DNA of 64,000 nt from Capronia americana (GCA_016110215.1 JADWQD010000020.1:186001-250000), one strand, 5' to 3'. Positions 31,638-42,098 are shown, counted from the stretch's first letter. Notes: a model not told the origin generated them from the sequence alone. Program-made: numbers and translations.

Positions 31638-32660
31638 ATGGGAAGAACCCGAATCAACTTATCGAGTTCCTTTCAAGAACCAGAGGCCGCTCAAACCACG
31701 ATGGAGCAATTGCCAGGATTCGGAACAGCAATCGGCGAGGTCCTGCTCCCCACGTATAAGCTTTACACACCTTTACTGCTGAAGCGGGCGGACGCTATTA
31801 AGGCGACGCAAAGAGAGTCCTTCACATACGGAAAACACCCACGTCAGCAGCTGGACTTGTATACTCCCATCGACAGCCCAAGATCACAGAATAAACTGGT
31901 GATATTCCTCTATGGTGGTGGCCTTGTTCGAGGAGACAAAGTGAACCCGAACTTTCCGGAGGGATTGGTGTATGCCAACGTCGGCCATTTCTTCGCGGAA
32001 AGACTGGGATGCAAGGTTGTCATACCTGATTATCGGTTGATCAGTCACGGGGCGAGATTTCCTTCGGGTGGGGAGGACCTAGCACTGGTCATCCAGTTCG
32101 TTCAGGAGAACATTCAGCATGATTCGAGCAGGCCTCTCAGTCTGCATATCATAGGGAACTCCGCCGGTGGTGTCCACCTGGCGACATATCTATTTGCGCC
32201 TCAGTTCGCAGCGAGCCGACAGAGAATCTTGGGGCGAGATGCTGTCAATGTGAGACTGACAGGTGTAACATTCCTTGCTGCCCCGTTCCACTTTGACCAG
32301 GCCGCTGCTGAAAGGGCCGAGACGCTCACGGCATATTACGGCACAGACGTGCGCCAGCTAGCCCCACTCGGCCTGTTAAGAGCCTCCAAGGAGGATGGCT
32401 CCCTCAACGACCTCAAGGAGGTCTCGGTGCAGGTGGTAACGGGGAGCCTCGATCCCAAAACTGAGATATTGGCGCCGAAGGATGACTTTGTGAAGGAATG
32501 GTGCGGTGCGGAAGTTGTCAGCAATAACCTTTCGGAGGTGGTGATGGAAGGCCATAACCACATCAGCCCTGTGCTGAGCTTGGGAACAGGCATTGAAGCT
32601 GAAGAGGCCTGGGGCCACCAGGTGCTTGACTTCATCAACCAAGCAGTTCTAAAGCACTAA
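31638..32660 (+). CDS. alpha/beta hydrolase (esterase/lipase-like)
   Basis: A single exon, 340 residues from the ATG at 31638; a Met at 31701 could be the true start (319 residues). It has the order of an alpha/beta hydrolase: an oxyanion-hole-like F-L-Y-G-G-G, P-D-Y-R-L (strand 4 region) and the nucleophile elbow G-N-S-A-G-G with Ser175. A late Asp lies in T-G-S-L-D-P and a late His in E-G-H-N-H, which complete a plausible triad. The G-N-S-A-G-G form and the P-D-Y-R motif resemble the hormone-sensitive lipase/carboxylesterase branch, though the usual HGGG reads YGGG. It probably hydrolyses a small ester. Its TAA stop overlaps by two bases the TAG stop of the convergent regulator gene. Confidence 0.85.
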   Translation: MGRTRINLSSSFQEPEAAQTTMEQLPGFGTAIGEVLLPTYKLYTPLLLKRADAIKATQRESFTYGKHPRQQLDLYTPIDSPRSQNKLVIFLYGGGLVRGDKVNPNFPEGLVYANVGHFFAERLGCKVVIPDYRLISHGARFPSGGEDLALVIQFVQENIQHDSSRPLSLHIIGNSAGGVHLATYLFAPQFAASRQRILGRDAVNVRLTGVTFLAAPFHFDQAAAERAETLTAYYGTDVRQLAPLGLLRASKEDGSLNDLKEVSVQVVTGSLDPKTEILAPKDDFVKEWCGAEVVSNNLSEVVMEGHNHISPVLSLGTGIEAEEAWGHQVLDFINQAVLKH

Positions 32661-34813
32661 CGAGGAGCATAACTCGGCCAGGGGGATACGTAGTTTTCAT
32701 CAAAGGGAAAGATTTGGCCCATGAAATCGAGGGTACCATCATGAAAGGGATCCAAGAGTGGTTCATCCAAAGGACGCGGTCCGCTCGCTTCAGCAGACAC
32801 GTTTGCCAGCTGCATGAGTGGAGTCTCAGCTGGTTGCGGAGCTGGTTGAGAGATCCATGTTCGGGTAGAGCTGTCATTGTGTTGAGCATGCTGTACCGCC
32901 TCTTGCAAGACAGCGCCCGCCTTTCTGGCGACAAGGTGATCATCCATGGCGTTCAGGACAGTGATGCTCATGTCGATATGCCTCTGCAAGTCCTGTTTCT
33001 CCTCGTACCGAGCCAGCCTCGATAGATAGCATAGCATGATAGACGCCCCGTATAAGGTGTAGGTAACGTTATACCACCAGGTACGGAAATAGGGGAGCTC
33101 GCAGTACATCTGATGCATCAACTGAATGGTGGCTCGTGCCGAGGAAACACATGTATTCACTGCTGTTTGAAGTACTGGTTCCAGTGGACCGTCTGTCGTG
33201 GCAGCATGCAGGAGAAATGGTCGATAGAGGACCATCTTGACATTAAGGTACCTGAACTTCAACGTATGTTTCTGTTTTTTGGCCCATTTTGGTTCTTTGA
33301 TCATTGTAGATGACTGTTCGCCGTGAAAGGTCGGGCGGATAATACTTGGCACGGACGCGAGCCAGGCATCCATTTCGCTTTCGATCTCCGCAGCTATTGC
33401 CAGTCTCTCAGAGGTAGACTGAGCAGATGCGTATATCGAAACCGACACTTTGCGAACGAGGCGGGCGAAGCCGACCATTGTTGCAAGAATAGCATCTTCT
33501 GTCTCGTCCACAGCCGGCATCGTCTGGTTGTGGTAGATATCTAGTCCGAGAGAGTCAGGACGACCAAGGGCAAAGCTCATCTCAATCTCCAATGAATACA
33601 GACCCCACCAAGTTCTGGCAATGTCAGAATGTGCTTCGGATCGTCCAGCTGTTGCACCCGGTCGCGGACTTCGATTGAAGCCTGCCGAAAGCGCGGTACG
33701 TACGGCTCTGCCGAGATACATATAGGCCAGGTGAGGGTTCAGCTCGTTCTGGCACACCTTCGCCATGATGAGGCAAGCTTGGACAGTATGCAGATCGTTA
33801 TGGCTCGGTGTCAGTTCCAGAGCACCAGATGCCAAATGGAACATCTTCCTGGCCCAATCAAACCGGCCCATGCCGTCGAGAGTCTCTTCATCCCATTCCT
33901 GGATGATGGCACCGAGACTCATGATGGCGTAGTACAGGGCCACAAAGCTTGGAGGTGGATTTTCAGATCGGCCGAACCAGAGATCTTCACATTTTGAGAA
34001 GAAGGTATCTCGAGAAATGACAGGATGGATGAAATGCAGGTTCTGGAAATATCCATCTAGGAAGAACCGAGATTGGCGAAAATGGTATCGGGCCGAGGAG
34101 GGCGACTGCGCTTCCGTTGACCTCCGCCTGGTAGCCTGGGGCGGAAAGGACTCATTATGGAAGGCGGACACCAAAGATCGCGGCTGTTCAGTCGTCTGAG
34201 TGCCGTCTTCATTGGCATGGTGTTGTACGGCGGCGAGGAACGCCAGGGAAGACGTTGGCCCATGGAACTCGGTGTTCATAGTGTGAGAATTGATCTCGCG
34301 GACCTCTTCGTTTGCATGGTCGTGAAATATGTGGTCAAGACCCACGCCTCCACGGGTTGCGTCGAGTGTGGTATTCGTGCTGCCAAGCTCACAATGTGCA
34401 AGAGCTTCGAAGCGCTCTCGAGCAAGATCCGCATCTTTGTAGATGCATGGCTGGTTCCGCTTCTTGCACCTCGTACACGGGAGAAGCTCATCGCACCGAT
34501 GCTTCTTAGCTCTGCAGAACTCACACGCTCGTGCGGCGCGGGGCCTCTTCCTCTTCAAGCCAGCCAAACGCTGCGGCGGATCCGCCTGCGCCATATCCGA
34601 TGCGGGTTCGTCGGATGAGGGTGGTTGCTGATGAGAGTGGAGTGCCTCTGACGGGCTCAACAATGCAGGCAGATACGCCAGACGACCCTTCAACGGGTGA
34701 CCCGCGTCCACATGTCGGACGGACGACATGGCTGTGTGGAAGGGAGTGGTACCTCGTACTCTGTCCTGCTCAAAAGGCGGGCAGGAATTTCCGAATCCTT
34801 TTGGCTGAGTCAT
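32657..34813 (-). CDS. Zn2Cys6 (GAL4-type) transcription factor
   Basis: A single exon of 718 residues. The DNA-binding domain is at residues 97-123: C-x2-C-x6-C-x5-C-x2-C-x6-C (Cys 97, 100, 107, 113, 116, 123). It is preceded by the basic nuclear-localisation-like stretch L-K-R-K-R-P-R-A-A-R. A fungal-specific transcription factor domain follows (about residues 255-520). Landmarks are F-x-N-L-H-F-I-H-P-V-I at its start, a C-L-I-M-A-K helix, and G-R-A-V-R-T-A-L-S-A-G-F-N-R-S followed by W-W-G-L-Y-S-L-E-I. The protein has no introns, unlike the enzyme genes beside it. It may be the local regulator of the monooxygenase and hydrolase (inference from position only). The first ~90 residues are poorly structured, so a start at a later Met is possible. 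Confidence 0.92.
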   Translation of the reverse strand: MTQPKGFGNSCPPFEQDRVRGTTPFHTAMSSVRHVDAGHPLKGRLAYLPALLSPSEALHSHQQPPSSDEPASDMAQADPPQRLAGLKRKRPRAARACEFCRAKKHRCDELLPCTRCKKRNQPCIYKDADLARERFEALAHCELGSTNTTLDATRGGVGLDHIFHDHANEEVREINSHTMNTEFHGPTSSLAFLAAVQHHANEDGTQTTEQPRSLVSAFHNESFPPQATRRRSTEAQSPSSARYHFRQSRFFLDGYFQNLHFIHPVISRDTFFSKCEDLWFGRSENPPPSFVALYYAIMSLGAIIQEWDEETLDGMGRFDWARKMFHLASGALELTPSHNDLHTVQACLIMAKVCQNELNPHLAYMYLGRAVRTALSAGFNRSPRPGATAGRSEAHSDIARTWWGLYSLEIEMSFALGRPDSLGLDIYHNQTMPAVDETEDAILATMVGFARLVRKVSVSIYASAQSTSERLAIAAEIESEMDAWLASVPSIIRPTFHGEQSSTMIKEPKWAKKQKHTLKFRYLNVKMVLYRPFLLHAATTDGPLEPVLQTAVNTCVSSARATIQLMHQMYCELPYFRTWWYNVTYTLYGASIMLCYLSRLARYEEKQDLQRHIDMSITVLNAMDDHLVARKAGAVLQEAVQHAQHNDSSTRTWISQPAPQPAETPLMQLANVSAEASGPRPLDEPLLDPFHDGTLDFMGQIFPFDENYVSPWPSYAPR

Positions 34814-35270
34814 GCAAAATCTGCCAAGACACTAGTTAAATCATGCACAATTCCGATTTTGACTTCGGAACTTCCGCTGCAACAACCATCGGCCTTCAAG
34901 ATCGCGCGAGACGCAATAAACGCGCCAGATACAATGCGGATTCTTTTTGATCATGCAGAGGATGATGTAGACGCCTTGCGATATGCCATGCTATCGACGC
35001 CACGATGGCAGGTCACTGAGGTACCGCTTCGAGAATCATGCGGATTATCCGAGCATTGCTCCCGCTTTTCTTTCCGAGGACGCCTCGCTGTCAAGACAAT
35101 CTTAAAGACGACGCGCCATAGCGGCTGTCAATGCTTTCAGAGCTGGAAACTGACTCCCATTCAGCATCGGCATGACTGTCTGGGCCATTCGAAAGGGCAA
35201 GAGACAAGACCGACATCCTCAGAAGCGGAAACCGCATAACTCCAAACACCCCCAAGACCAACCAGCTCGA
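34814..35270. promoter_or_regulatory. intergenic, upstream of the Zn2Cys6 gene
   Basis: 457 bp between two minus-strand genes. A plus-strand frame across it (34697-35239) overlaps the regulator's start and is not called. Confidence 0.4.
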
Positions 35271-36745
35271 TCAAGCAATTCCATTTCTTCTTTTGAACTC
35301 CGTGACCAGTGATGCGTCGACGTTCCCTTCCGGCTCCCAAGAGTCATAGTCCGAACCGAACCCTTTCCATCGGATGAGATACTCCGTGGCACCAACGTGT
35401 GGCCTTCGCCAGTCTGTGATCTCTTCGACCTCCCAGTAGGTATTGTCGACGGCCCACTTGGCGCGTTTGGTCCTGGTCTGGAAGTACTGGAGCCAGTCGG
35501 AGCTCAGATGTTCCTCTGGCTCCCATGAATCGTGGCTGGGGCTGAACCCCTTCCATCGCACCAGGTACTCTCTTGCCCCGGCGGAAGTCTCGCGCATCTC
35601 AAGAACGTCGTCCACTTCCCAGTACTCATAGCCATTGCTGATGTGCACGGGACGACCCACTTGCTGCGGCGGCGGCTTTGCCAGATGCCCTAGACGTACG
35701 GAGTGTTCCGGCCCACTTCCTTGTTGCGCCACGTTGTTCTTCCTTGCGAGCGGGACATAGACGCCCTTGCCCTTGCCCTTGTTCTTTGCTCTGAACCAGT
35801 TGACAATAGCGAATACTAGGGCGACAACTTCCAAAACCCCGACAGCTATGCCTCCGTACCAGCCGAACCGTGTCTGATAGCAGAGAGCCTTGAGTTCGTC
35901 GATGACCTTGTCGTGCGTCTGAGCATCGCCATATGCGCAGGTGAAGGACAGAAGGTCCCAGGGTGCTTCCGTTGTCTTGTACACCACAGCCACAGCTGCT
36001 GCAAGGGCAACAACGACGACACCTACCACGAGTGCGACGGTGTTCCCGAGTCCTCTTCGGCCCCGCGTCTGTAGGCATAGAGTCTCAGCGTCTTGATCTC
36101 CAATGGCTACGAGGATAAGAACTCCATTGCTATGAATAGGATACTCACCGACTTCATGAAGTTCAATATCACGACAGCTAGACCCAGCAGAGCTGCAGTT
36201 GCCGCCGCACTCAGCAACAATAAAGTAGGCGTGGTCTCGAACCGTTCCTTCGGAGGCCAAGTGATCACTTCGTCAACCCTGTCTGCAGGCACCTTCTCCT
36301 CGCGCTGGTAATACACTGACATTGCATGGGCTAGCATGCCCACGATCACCAAAGACAGAAGCGCCGAGAGGATGCGAACAACGAGATACGTCCGGGGCAC
36401 GAAGCTGTACTTTGTAGGCCTCTCGAAGTGGTTCTTCGCCAGGAGGGTGCGTTTGAAGAATGAGTCGGCTGGGTTCGAGGAGTAGGATGGAGCGAGCTTT
36501 GAAAGCAGCGTCTCAGAGTCTTCATACCTGCTGTTCGCGCCGATACTCAGCTCGCCGGCCTTGGTCATCGCGGGGGTGGATCGCGGAGAGGGAGAGGAAG
36601 ACGATGGCACCGAGTGAACTGGGGAGACTGTGTCCTGAAACCGAGTTCTTCGGATATCAGCAGGGGCTGTCGAGCGAAGCTTTATGAAGTGATAGCGTCC
36701 TGGAAATGACACGAAAGCGAAGGTGTTGTCATGGGTTTGCGACAT
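35271..36745 (-). CDS. four-TM membrane protein with two C-terminal chromodomains
   Basis: There are two exons, 36745..36149 and 36068..35271, with an 80-nt phase-0 intron, giving 464 residues. Residues 1-115 are hydrophilic. TM1 is ~119-143 and TM2 ~173-196, before the splice; TM3 is ~206-225 and TM4 ~250-275. A basic K-N-K-G-K-G-K-G stretch follows directly. After a ~60-residue linker come two chromodomains in the same uninterrupted frame. The first (~347-400) has Y-W-E-V-D-D-V-L and R-W-K-G-F, then S-W-E-P-E. The second (~408-460) has Y-W-E-V-E-E-I and R-W-K-G-F, then S-W-E-P-E. Both keep the three aromatic positions of the methyl-lysine cage (W, W, F). Chromodomains bind methylated histone tails. 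Joined to a polytopic membrane region, this suggests a nuclear-envelope chromatin tether (inference). The only splice lies inside the TM region and is supported by TM continuity. Confidence 0.85.
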
Positions 36746-37445
36746 GTACGAGGTAATATATGAGAGGGACGTAGCGGGCTTCCAGCTGCTCTGGACAGCG
36801 CTGGCCCGCGCATGTCAATGTCCGGGGCTGGTGAGGTGCCGGCCCCTTGAATGAAGTCAAGAATAGTAAGATGCCTTGAGACCCAGTGGACGGCGCCGGT
36901 CGGTATGGAAGGCTGAAATGAAGGAAAATGCATGATGCTTTCGAGGCCGCAAGACCAAGTCTGCTCGCTACCAGAAACTCCAGAGGTTAAACCAACTCCG
37001 TGAGAACCATCGAAGCCAAGGCCCTGGCCTCTTGGTCAAACGGTAAAGGAAAGTGTCCAGCCAGAATCAGCCAATCATACCGACATATCGCCCCGGGCAA
37101 CCAACGACGGCGAGGCATCGAATCCGACACAGAGCATCTTCTGCCAGCCCATGTCTGCACAGCACGCGAAGTCAAGCATCTTACACGCAGCAAGCAGCGG
37201 GTGTTGCTCCTTGCGGATGCATGCACCGCCACTTGTATAGCCGGATAGTGTCTGGGCAGTGAGATTTCTGGAACCGCAAGCCAGAGGATCTTTCTTTTGC
37301 CAACACTTGCTGTTTGAGGCCCATCAGTGATAACGTATTGATCGCAGCTCCCCTCGCAATCATTGTCGGGTGGTCAATACCAGGGCTTTGACCCATGACT
37401 CGAAGAACGGTCCACCAACATCAGCCTGTCATAGGCAAAGAAGCA
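36746..37445. promoter_or_regulatory. intergenic, upstream of the chromodomain gene
   Basis: 700 bp between two minus-strand genes. No gene is seen. A stretch at about 37030-37070 recalls a tRNA D-arm but lacks a matching T-arm. Confidence 0.4.
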
Positions 37446-38777
37446 TTATACCGCAGGAACGAGAGGCCTCGAAGGAGGCAAGGAGGAAAAGCCCCTGTGT
37501 GGTGTTCTTTCTTCCAACAAACCTCGGAGTTGACGTTTCTGTGATGCTGAGAGACACGATATGATGTCGGCGATTGCAGAGATAACAGTGGCATTGTCTG
37601 CACCTTCAACGACCACTGGCGGCGGACCGGCTGCCTCAACGGATGTTTCAGGCGCTCCATCGACTGATGACACTGCTACCGTATTTTCAGCTCCCGTGGC
37701 GAGGGCATCGGCAGTTGGGGCAGTAATGCTCTCCTGGGAGCTTTCGAGTACGTCCAGCAGACGTTGAGAAGTCACAGGTATTCCATTTGCCTCCATATCC
37801 TCGATGCTCGAGCGCCACTTGGGTTTCAGACGGCCTTCATCATCGTAAGGTTTAGCGACCCTCATCCATTTGACCCAATTGTCCATCACTCGGAATGCGA
37901 CCGGATCATCCACCTCGAACCATTCCTTGTGTTGAACTGGGCAGTCCGGGTTGTGTTTGCAGCGAATCTCCCTCCGCCAGAACTGGAGTAGTTCTGAATG
38001 TATCAGGCCTTCGACGAGTTGTGCACAGGGGACGTCCTCCAGGTGGTGTTTCAGGATAGGCTGATAGAGACATGTCCGACTCCATCGTTCCAGCCGACCC
38101 TTGACGTCAATGGAAACCCCTATCTTGAGCATCTCTGGATCTGATGTCCTGCTATAAGCGTAGAGTCCTTTGGTCCGGGATAACTGTTCGCTTGTGGGAC
38201 CTTGGAGAAGCTTTTGAGCGACTGTTCGTCCTGGCTTTTTCATGGGAATGAAGTCCGCTCCAGGAGTATGTGCAGCACCATCTGGTCGCCGCGGTTCTGG
38301 ACGGGCAACATGTCGACTCGATCTGAGGTTATATCGAGGAACAATTTGGCGAGTTGGCGAAATTTCCACCCGGCGGATATCTGGCCCATCACTGACCGGT
38401 GAAGATGGCGTGGTCACGGGTGTCCCGACCGCAGTCCGTTCCGGTGTCACAATGTGTAGCTGGTCTCGCCACCGTCGTCGAATCTCGCTGCCGAGGACAG
38501 TGCCGCAATGGAGTTTTATTCTGTGCTGCCAACAACAAGAATGCTCAAGCAAGCCGTCGATCACGGACGAGCAGAAGTCTGGAGTTCGACGGCCTTCTGC
38601 ACAACGAATAATGTTCAGATTCTCTCGCAACTTTCTGGCTGCGTCCGGATCCATCTTTACATCTCGATAGCAGTGGCGTTTGTCGCGTACCAACCAGTAG
38701 CTGCATTTCTTCTTCTCGGCTGATAGCTTGATTGCTTGAGGGGCCGGGAAGTTGTCTGCGATCTCAATGTGAGCCAT
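37446..38777 (-). CDS. T5orf172 (GIY-YIG-like) domain protein
   Basis: A single exon of 443 residues; ATG at 38777. The T5orf172/DUF1766 domain covers about residues 203-300: G-L-Y-A-Y-S-R, then L-K-I-G-V-S-I-D-V-K-G-R-L-E-R-W, then a C-rich helix region (I-H-S-E-L-L-Q-F-W-R-R-E-I-R-C). It ends with H-K-E-W-F-E-V-D. This is a divergent member of the GIY-YIG nuclease superfamily, found in many fungal proteins of unknown role. Residues 20-90 hold Cys25, Cys36, Cys59, Cys69, Cys81, Cys82 and His85, and end in S-C-C-W-Q-H-R, a possible N-terminal zinc-binding region common in this fungal group. The Ser/Pro-rich linker and C-terminal ~100 residues are disordered. Nuclease activity is unproven for the family. 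It sits directly upstream of the membrane chromodomain gene on the same strand. Confidence 0.88.
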   Translation of the reverse strand: MAHIEIADNFPAPQAIKLSAEKKKCSYWLVRDKRHCYRDVKMDPDAARKLRENLNIIRCAEGRRTPDFCSSVIDGLLEHSCCWQHRIKLHCGTVLGSEIRRRWRDQLHIVTPERTAVGTPVTTPSSPVSDGPDIRRVEISPTRQIVPRYNLRSSRHVARPEPRRPDGAAHTPGADFIPMKKPGRTVAQKLLQGPTSEQLSRTKGLYAYSRTSDPEMLKIGVSIDVKGRLERWSRTCLYQPILKHHLEDVPCAQLVEGLIHSELLQFWRREIRCKHNPDCPVQHKEWFEVDDPVAFRVMDNWVKWMRVAKPYDDEGRLKPKWRSSIEDMEANGIPVTSQRLLDVLESSQESITAPTADALATGAENTVAVSSVDGAPETSVEAAGPPPVVVEGADNATVISAIADIISCLSASQKRQLRGLLEERTPHRGFSSLPPSRPLVPAV

Positions 38778-40131
38778 ATCTGTAGCTGTGCTTCAGAAGC
38801 ACGCAGCTCGTTGTCCTCCGTCGAGGCATCCCTTGGACACCCATCATATAGACGCACAATGGCTCATGTGATCACGACCTAGTCATTGCTGCCTGCGGGA
38901 TTTGGGAACTCGCGCGTCCTAGGTTGGCAGCATTGCACTTGCCATGTTGAGCAAATGCACATGTGTGTGCCTCACTTGGGGGCCGCTTTGGCGCATTTCA
39001 CTCTGCCAATTCTGCGAACGTTGGTTGGCCGAACGAGGCGGTGCAAGCGCCGGCCATGGTTGGCGAGGCAGAACTCCAAGACTGCTCGTTAGCCGGTGAC
39101 GCAAGCCAGACGCAGTAGGATTGAGTGATTTTGTCTCGACAGAATGGAATGGCCCAGAAGCAAGCCTTCCGTCACATTCAATATCGGCATCGGCGGTCGA
39201 GTACGTCGATGAAAATAGAGTGGTCCTCTCCAACCCGTCACCAGGCCCGTACGTTCGAGTTGAGGATGAGACAGCGAAGGCGGGTAGCATGCAACTTGTC
39301 TTGTCTCATGGGAAGCCGGGCGTTTGCGGTGGTGTAGAGGACTTACAGTAGCTATCCCACTCGAACCCAGAGCCCGAGTCCGGCTCGTAGTCGATAGCAC
39401 GGTGTGACGCAGGTCATCGATCCGCCTGCACTGGCTGCCGCGACATTATTGATTCTCACAATGAGCCATCAAGAGACAGCCTCGAGACTGACCAGCCGGC
39501 GCCTTTCTGCGACCAGGGTCCAGACTTGAGCGGAGCTTTGTACTTTTCGACTGATTAAAGCCTGGGTATGCGTGACGATTTCTTTTGCCGCGGGGTATTC
39601 GACAGAAGCGTAGAAGATATGAATCGAGCTCCCTGGGAGTGAGTTCGAGTGAGGTGTCAATGACTTAATCAGTCCTGTACGAGTAGAAACCCGCCCCGGA
39701 GAAGGGTCCGGCGATGGCAAATCGACGCGAGAGACAAGCATCGCCCGACCAAACAAGCTCCGCGAATCTCTTCGTTTTACGGGCATCGATCTTCACGCTC
39801 TTCCATTACACAATCTCCACCCTGAGGCACCTCCTACATCACCACTCAACGTCATGTCTCCTCTTACGCGTAGTTGTGACGACGCCGGCCACTTCGTCTG
39901 CCGGAGAGTGCGCCGTTGATGGAGATGTCATGCTATAACTGATCTCTGGATGTTTGGAAATCAGTTTTGTCGTAATATAAATCCCCCTGTTGGGTGACAG
40001 TAAGACCTCAGTGCTCGAGTTGACGTCTCGGACCATCATTGTAGGTGCTTCTGTCCTGCGACATTGTACTTCGTAATTCATATTTGAATTCATAATTGGT
40101 TTGCTCGACGTTGACTATACCGGTTTTCAAA
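38778..40131. promoter_or_regulatory. divergent intergenic region
   Basis: 1.35 kb between the T5orf172 gene (minus) and the alpha-hydroxy-acid oxidase (plus). Scattered frames of up to ~120 codons on both strands have no coding features. No repeats seen. Confidence 0.4.
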
Positions 40132-41508
40132 ATGAGCGACAGCAAGATTCCCAAGTTGTACCACCGCACGACGCCACACTGGCAGCAAGAACAACGCAAC
40201 GCCTTCTGGGCTCTAAACGAAGGGAAATCCGCGCCCTTCAACACCCGGCCCGACAAGCTCGAAGCGCTGGCCGAGGAGTCTCTTTCCGTCAACGGCCGCT
40301 TATACGCTCAGTCCAATGCCGGAAACAGCTGGACGCACCTGGCCAATCGACAGGCTTTCTTTCGGCATAGAATCATCCCGCATCAGCTGGTGGACGTGAA
40401 TGAGCGAGACACAACAACGACGTTGTTTGGCCATAAGGTCTCGGCGCCTATTGGCTTCGCGCCCATTGGGATCAACAAGATCTACCACCCCAAGGGCGAG
40501 CTCCCCGTGGCCAAAGTTGCCGGCCAGCTTCGCCTACCTTACGGGTTGAGTACCGCGAGTTCGAGCACAATTGAGGATGTCGCGGCGGCGAACGATGCCG
40601 GCCGACAGCTGCCTGAGGCCGTCAAAGTCGAGGGTGCGGACAACGACTCCCCCGTCCGCTTCTTCCAGCTGTACCTCCCACACGACGACGAACTCGCTGT
40701 CTCCCTCCTCAAGCGTGCCGTAGACAGTGGATTTACAGCCTGCATCCTCACCACCGACACGTGGCAGCTTGGCTGGCGCCACGATGACGTCGCGACATCC
40801 AACTACGCCTTTTACCGCGGCATCGGCGCCGACTTGGGCCTCGTGGACCCCGTGTTCCAGAAACGTCTGAAGGAGATGGGCATTGATCCGAAGAAGTCCC
40901 CCGAAGAAGCCGGTGCTGCGTGGATTGACAACGTGTGGCACGGAAGGGCATTCAGTTGGGAGAAGATCCCTTGGGTGATGAAGACGTGGAAGGAGTTGAG
41001 TGGCGGGAAGCCGTTCTGCATCAAAGGGTGAGCCGTGCCCGCCTTCGACTAGTGAGGTCGACATATTTCTAATCCATTCTGCAGGATACAATCTGTCGCC
41101 GACGCGCAACATTGCGTCGATCTTGGTGTGGATGGCATCGTCGTCTCCAACCATGCTGGTCGTCAAGTCGACGGCGCAATCGCCAGTTTGGACGCCCTCG
41201 AAAACATCATAGACGCAGGGGTGGGAGAGAAGATCACGGTCATGTTCGACTCCGGCGTGAGAGGTGCGTCGGACGTCATCAAGGCATTGTGTATCGGTGC
41301 GAAGTTCGTCTGGGTGGGGCGTCTGTATGTGTATGGGCTTGCTTGCATGGGCGAGGAAGGTGTCCGCCATGTCTTTAAGAGTCTTCTTGCTGAATTCGAC
41401 ATCTCCATGCTCACCGCTGGGTTCAAGAACGTAGCCGAGATGCAGAGAGATCGGCTGGAAAGCTACCCCAGGAGCTACACCTTGATTGCCGAGAAGGCAA
41501 AGCTGTGA
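40132..41508 (+). CDS. FMN-dependent alpha-hydroxy-acid oxidase/dehydrogenase (lactate monooxygenase-like)
   Basis: There are two exons, 40132..41027 and 41085..41508, with a 57-nt phase-2 intron, giving 439 residues. The open frame extends 12 codons upstream, but the ATG at 40132 has the better context (AAAATG). Family landmarks are the FMN-binding P-I-G-F-A-P-I-G-I, S-T-A-S-S-S-T-I-E-D-V and F-F-Q-L-Y strands, then K-G-I-Q-S across the splice. The active-site His/Arg motif S-N-H-A-G-R-Q-V-D-G and the phosphate-binding D-S-G-V-R-G-A-S-D-V and G-R are also present. A long insert between the T-T-D-T strand and the K-G motif (Y-R-G-I-G-A-D-L-G-L-V-D-P-V-F) is typical of the lactate 2-monooxygenase subgroup. 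It oxidises a 2-hydroxy acid; the exact substrate is open. No mitochondrial presequence or cytochrome b5 domain is present, so it is not a cytochrome b2. Confidence 0.93.
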
Positions 41509-42098
41509 ATTGGCAAAGGAGCGCAGTCACAAATTGAAAGGGGAAGCAAGGTCTAAAGATCGGAGCATCGACCGACACATGGCATGATGTGGAGTTAGTG
41601 GGTAATAATGCATTTCTGCTTTCGACTTCTGCTCCAGCTCCTATGTGAGCGGCATATGCGCTATTGTTATTATCTCAGCCCTGCTGCAATAACCAAGCTG
41701 CTGTCTTTACCATCCTTGAGCTTTAGATGCCTCCGTCGCCGTCGGGCACTGCGCCAGTCGCACATTTGATGACCAAACCTGGAGTCGCTCAGGCACAGGA
41801 TAGGTCGAGAGGACGTCTCGATTCTCTGGCCGGACGATCCATCAACCCGGAAGCATACCTAGATGCTTCATGAATCCTTGACCTCATCGTCGTGCCTGTG
41901 GGATCTTGTCCATGCTCTTGAGCGTAAAACACCCTCTCGTCCTTGCCCTTGCATTCCCTTCAGCCCATTCCCTCAATATTCCAACATTAGGTGCCATACC
42001 CATTCCCCACTTCCGTCGACTCGTCACAAGCGTCAATATCGTCAACCGCATCGAAGATCCTCTCCCGCAAACTCTACGAATCTAGATTTGGTGGCCGT
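41509..42098. other. convergent intergenic region
   Basis: 3' flank of the alpha-hydroxy-acid oxidase (plus) and the MAPKK (minus). Nothing distinct is seen. Confidence 0.4.

Noticed and set aside
35443..35556. Chromodomains as remnants of a chromovirus-type retrotransposon
   Set aside because: Retroelement integrases can end in a chromodomain, but here no integrase, RT or protease motif, LTR or target-site duplication is visible, and the domains are tandem and in frame with a membrane region.
37020..37110. tRNA-like D-arm sequence
   Set aside because: TGGTCAAACGGTAAAGG resembles a D-loop, but no acceptor stem pairing and no GGTTCGA-type T-arm follow at the right spacing.
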